Of a stretch of DNA of 7,457 nt, positions 5,152 to 7,457 are shown in pieces. The position numbers were made by a program, and so were the translations under genes. The notes under the pieces were generated by a model, which was given only the letters and a program-made list of their open reading frames with translations, ran no database searches and was not told the DNA's origin. This stretch comes from Thermoplasmata archaeon (GTDB lineage: Archaea > Thermoplasmatota > E2 > DHVEG-1 > B8-G13). The stretch lies in assembly GCA_003649745.1 (NCBI GenBank), contig QMST01000023.1, positions 1-7,457 of the forward strand, given 5' to 3'. The stretch's first letter is position 1. Every line of letters starts with the position of its first letter.

Positions 5152-6300
5152 TTACGGGTATTTTCTTTGAAACTTTACCACTTTCATAAGTCTATATCCT
5201 ATTACTACAACCATGTAACCCTTTTTTACAAATGTTTCATCTAATTTTTTATCACCAGTATCAACTCTCAATATGGGTGTGGATGCAAGCTTGGAGGGCG
5301 TGGCTACTACAATAATGTTTTCAACACCAATTTTTCTAATCACCATGGGGCTAAGCTGTTGATTTCCTCTTCCAAGTATAAACCCTTGTGCACCTATTGG
5401 GCTTACTACAAGCTTGGCTTTTTTATATTTATCTAGCAGCTTAAGAAGTTGTTTTTCATTCAAATCTTTACCAACTTGTTTCATGTTAACTATAGCATCT
5501 ATACCTAGAAGAGTTTTATCTATTCCAACTTTCTCACCTATATGATATAATGTACTGCCAGATCCTAGAATATATAAAGTATCTTGGTCTTTTTTCATTT
5601 CCTCAACCATATACTCTGCTATCTCATCTTTTATTTCATCATCTGTAATCTCACGGAATATTGCTTTGCCTGATTGGATATAGGTTGGCTCTATCAGCCC
5701 AAGAGCTGTGCCATATAATTTTATCTCCCATATGCCTTTTCTATATTTTTCTTCATCTAGGTCAAGTAATTCCACTTCTCCTATTCTAAGCTCGTTTTCC
5801 AAATATCTTTTCAATATTTTAGCAGCTGCAGCAGGGTTTACTGCAAATACGCCAGAGTGCATTTTTACACCAGAGGGTATACCAAGAATAGGTAGCTTTT
5901 TCTCTATAGTCTCATATATGTCTCTTGCAGTGCCATCCCCACCACAAAATAGGATCAAGTCTACCTTGAGTTTCAACATTTTTTTACATGCATTTTGGGT
6001 ATCCCAAGCAGTTGTCTTGTTCATGTTTTTTGGAATATAGACAATTTTAATGTTTTCAAAACCAGCTTTTTTTAGAATGTTTTCTCCCATGGAGCTTTTC
6101 GCAGTATACCATTCTATATCGTTTGATTCCATTAATTTTTTAAATTGTTTTAAGGCATCTAGAGCTCTCTGAGGCGCAACAGGTTTAGCACCAAGTTTTA
6201 TAGCCTTATCTACGACATTGTCAGTGCCTTTGAGACCAACACGTCCACCCATTCCTGCAATAGGGTTTAATATGAAACCTATTTTTCTAGGCTCTCTCAT
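5152..6300 (-). CDS. ATP-NAD kinase-like protein (COG3199/AcoX-like family)
   Basis: This 382-aa protein has the NAD-kinase/diacylglycerol-kinase fold. It starts MREPRKIGFILNPIAGMGGR, where NPIAGMGG (12-19) is the phosphate-binding loop of this family. GGDGTARD (120-127) is the catalytic Gly-Gly-Asp motif shared by NAD kinases and lipid kinases. GIPSGVKMHSGVFA (140-153) is the version typical of the archaeal/AcoX-like branch rather than of classical NAD kinase. GRGNQQLSP (310-318) lies in a C-terminal domain also characteristic of this branch. The length exceeds the roughly 250-280 aa of ordinary archaeal NAD kinases. The likely reaction is phosphorylation of NAD or a related dinucleotide, but the substrate is not certain for this family. 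The ATG at 6300 has no ribosome-binding site; a TATA-like ATCAATAAAG (minus strand) is centred about 29 nt upstream, so the transcript is probably leaderless. It converges on tdh, whose product may use NADP. Confidence 0.82.
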   Translation of the reverse strand: MREPRKIGFILNPIAGMGGRVGLKGTDNVVDKAIKLGAKPVAPQRALDALKQFKKLMESNDIEWYTAKSSMGENILKKAGFENIKIVYIPKNMNKTTAWDTQNACKKMLKLKVDLILFCGGDGTARDIYETIEKKLPILGIPSGVKMHSGVFAVNPAAAAKILKRYLENELRIGEVELLDLDEEKYRKGIWEIKLYGTALGLIEPTYIQSGKAIFREITDDEIKDEIAEYMVEEMKKDQDTLYILGSGSTLYHIGEKVGIDKTLLGIDAIVNMKQVGKDLNEKQLLKLLDKYKKAKLVVSPIGAQGFILGRGNQQLSPMVIRKIGVENIIVVATPSKLASTPILRVDTGDKKLDETFVKKGYMVVVIGYRLMKVVKFQRKYP

Positions 6301-6323
6301 TTTTTCTGAGACAATAATAACAC

Positions 6324-6334
6324 TCTTTATTGAT
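6324..6334 (-). promoter_or_regulatory. Putative TATA box of the NAD-kinase-like gene
   Basis: The minus strand reads AATCAATAAAG, centred near 6329. The usual 26-nt spacing places the transcription start at about 6303, almost on the ATG (6300). This fits the lack of a ribosome-binding site and suggests a leaderless mRNA. Confidence 0.45.
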
Positions 6335-6373
6335 TAATTTTTAGTAAAAAAAGAGGTTTTTTATGTGTTGTAA

Positions 6374-6385
6374 ATAATATATTAT
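6374..6385. repeat. 12-bp perfect palindrome upstream of the C25 peptidase promoter
   Basis: ATAATATATTAT is its own reverse complement. It ends about 8 nt before the TATA box of the peptidase gene, where a transcription activator or repressor could bind as a dimer. Being wholly A/T in an AT-rich gap, it may also be chance. Confidence 0.35.
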
Positions 6386-6393
6386 ACATAAAG

Positions 6394-6430
6394 TTTAAAT
6401 AAGTGAATAATATTAGTAAAAAAATGGAGG
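6394..6430 (+). promoter_or_regulatory. C25 peptidase promoter and ribosome-binding site
   Basis: TTTAAATAA (6394-6402) is a near-consensus archaeal TATA box centred at about 6397.5. The predicted start is about 6423-6424, at the A of ATGGAGG. GGAGG (6426-6430) is the ribosome-binding site, 11 nt before the ATG at 6442. The ATG overlapping it opens only a three-codon frame (Met-Glu-Ala-stop). Unlike pcn and kbl, this promoter has no G-run after the TATA box. Confidence 0.65.
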
Positions 6431-6441
6431 CATAGAAGATT

Positions 6442-7457
6442 ATGAAAAACATTTTGGTGATATTTACAATAGGGTTGTTGATAGGGAGTGTTTTTGGGGC
6501 TGTTGCTATTGCGAAAGAAAATAAAATAGAAAAATTTGAAAAAATAAAGTTTTCAGCGCCTACTATCAAAAAAATAGATAAGTATGTTGTAGTGAATTTT
6601 AAAGAAGCAAATTCATGGATGAGAGAACCAGGGAAACCAGTTTTACCATTATATGTTAAAACCTTAGAGTTTCCATGGGGAACAAAAATAGTGAATGTTG
6701 AATGTAAGCCTATAAAGATTAAAAAGATAGCATTGTCTAGTAAGATTATATCTGCTCCTAATCCGGTTCCATTGGCAGCCATCAAGACAGCTAGTCTTAA
6801 AGTAACATTGGATAAAAAAGTCTATGAAAGCAGGGCGATCTATCCTGACAGATGGTATACTTATACTGTTGGATGTGGATTGGATGGTGAAAAAAGAGTT
6901 TTCTATCTTAAGATAACAACAAGTCCATTGAGGTATTCTCCATCTGAAAACATGTTATACTATGCTGAGGAGATGTCTGTAAAGACAACATGTGTACTAC
7001 CCGATAAAAAACCTACTGTTTTTCCAGGTCAGTATGATTTGTTGATAGTTGCTCCATCCAAGTTCACAAGTGAGTTACAAAGACTGGTTGATCATAAAAA
7101 TAATCTTGGTATTAAGACAAAACTGGTTACAATTGAGGATGTATACTCTAGTACAACTGGTAGAGATGGTGCGGAGAAGCTTAAATATTTCATTAAGCAG
7201 GCTATAGAGGACTGGAATATAAAATATGTTTTGCTAGTGGGTGGTAAAAAATCCTTGTTATTTGGCGACTGGGGAATGGCTGGTCCAGGTCATGAGAACG
7301 ATAGACTATGGTACATACCTGTCAGATATTCTAATTTAGATGATCAAGAAGAGGGTGGTTATGTCAGTGATTTGTACTATGCAGATATCTACAAATATGA
7401 GAATGGTAAAGCAGTGTTTGATGACTGGGATTCTAATGGTGATGGTGTTTTTGCTGA
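6442..7457 (+). CDS. Secreted C25 (gingipain-like) cysteine peptidase, N-terminal part
   Basis: This partial gene is cut by the right edge; 338 codons are visible. Residues 1-24 form a signal peptide: MKN, a hydrophobic core (ILVIFTIGLLIGSVFGAVAIA) and a likely cut after AIA, so the protein is exported. Residues of about 40-190 resemble the gingipain-type pro-region, including the GKPVLPLYVKTLEFPWGTKI stretch (64-83). The alpha/beta caspase-like domain starts at about 196 (GQYDLLIVAPSKFTSEL), continues with a parallel strand and helix (LGIKTKLVTIEDVYSSTTGR) and reaches the NIKYVLLVGG strand (259-268). Next come YVSDLYYADIY (307-317), as in C25 family members, and an acidic DDWDSNGDGVF loop (327-337) that looks like a calcium site. 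The catalytic His and Cys would lie beyond the edge, so activity cannot be judged. Such enzymes degrade extracellular protein; threonine catabolism next door fits. An ATG at 6442 with GGAGG upstream sets the start. The family assignment is from recalled motifs, not a search. Confidence 0.78.
   Translation, partial: MKNILVIFTIGLLIGSVFGAVAIAKENKIEKFEKIKFSAPTIKKIDKYVVVNFKEANSWMREPGKPVLPLYVKTLEFPWGTKIVNVECKPIKIKKIALSSKIISAPNPVPLAAIKTASLKVTLDKKVYESRAIYPDRWYTYTVGCGLDGEKRVFYLKITTSPLRYSPSENMLYYAEEMSVKTTCVLPDKKPTVFPGQYDLLIVAPSKFTSELQRLVDHKNNLGIKTKLVTIEDVYSSTTGRDGAEKLKYFIKQAIEDWNIKYVLLVGGKKSLLFGDWGMAGPGHENDRLWYIPVRYSNLDDQEEGGYVSDLYYADIYKYENGKAVFDDWDSNGDGVFA

Noticed and set aside
5708..6040. A 110-codon plus-strand frame opposite the kinase-like gene
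   Set aside because: It is antisense to the conserved GGDGT and GIPSG motifs of a clear gene and has no family resemblance.
6327..6785. A 152-codon minus-strand frame opposite the C25 peptidase start, with hydrophobic stretches
   Set aside because: It is antisense to the well-supported peptidase gene with its signal peptide, TATA box and ribosome-binding site. The hydrophobic segments are mirror images of Lys- and Ile-rich codons.

Overview
The window is AT-rich, compact archaeal chromosome. It carries an archaeal/eukaryal-type sliding clamp (PCNA), the archaeal transcript-cleavage factor TFS, the Pop5-like RNase P subunit, and TATA boxes placed about 26 nt before gene starts. It also carries the archaeal bifunctional phosphoglucose/phosphomannose isomerase. 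The short-chain (epimerase-type) threonine dehydrogenase, best known from Thermoplasma, and the secreted gingipain-like C25 protease point towards Thermoplasmatota or a related uncultured euryarchaeal group. That placement is inference, because no rRNA gene is present.

Layout. Positions 1-1720 form a minus-strand information-processing cluster. In transcription order it is a Nudix hydrolase, tfs (2 nt after the Nudix stop), pcn (with its own promoter) and rnp2. The rnp2 gene runs off the left edge and only its first 45 codons are visible. After a 56-bp divergent promoter region, five single genes alternate in strand: PGI/PMI (+), kbl (-), tdh (+), an NAD-kinase-like COG3199 protein (-), and a partial secreted C25 peptidase (+) running off the right edge. 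Convergent partners nearly touch: the PGI/PMI and kbl stop codons overlap, and tdh and the kinase-like gene are 4 nt apart. No stretch over 300 bases lacks a gene; the longest gap is 183 bp, between kbl and tdh.

How the genes work together. The divergent kbl-tdh pair is a complete two-step route from threonine through 2-amino-3-ketobutyrate to glycine and acetyl-CoA. With a secreted protease nearby, this suits a protein- or amino-acid-degrading lifestyle. PGI/PMI supplies sugar phosphates for gluconeogenesis and mannosyl-glycan precursors. PCNA, TFS and RNase P are housekeeping functions in replication, transcription elongation and tRNA maturation.

I see no CRISPR array, insertion sequence, tRNA, rRNA, prophage or clearly novel multi-gene system. 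The most interesting signals are: (i) a 21-nt promoter module shared by pcn and kbl (20 of 21 identical), with an 11-nt part of the pcn copy repeated before tdh; (ii) a threonine dehydrogenase whose NAD-selecting acidic position is occupied by a Gly-His-Arg-Arg stretch, suggesting NADP use; (iii) a single TATA box that can serve two divergent, nearly leaderless genes; (iv) an RNase P subunit gene with an ambiguous, possibly non-canonical start.
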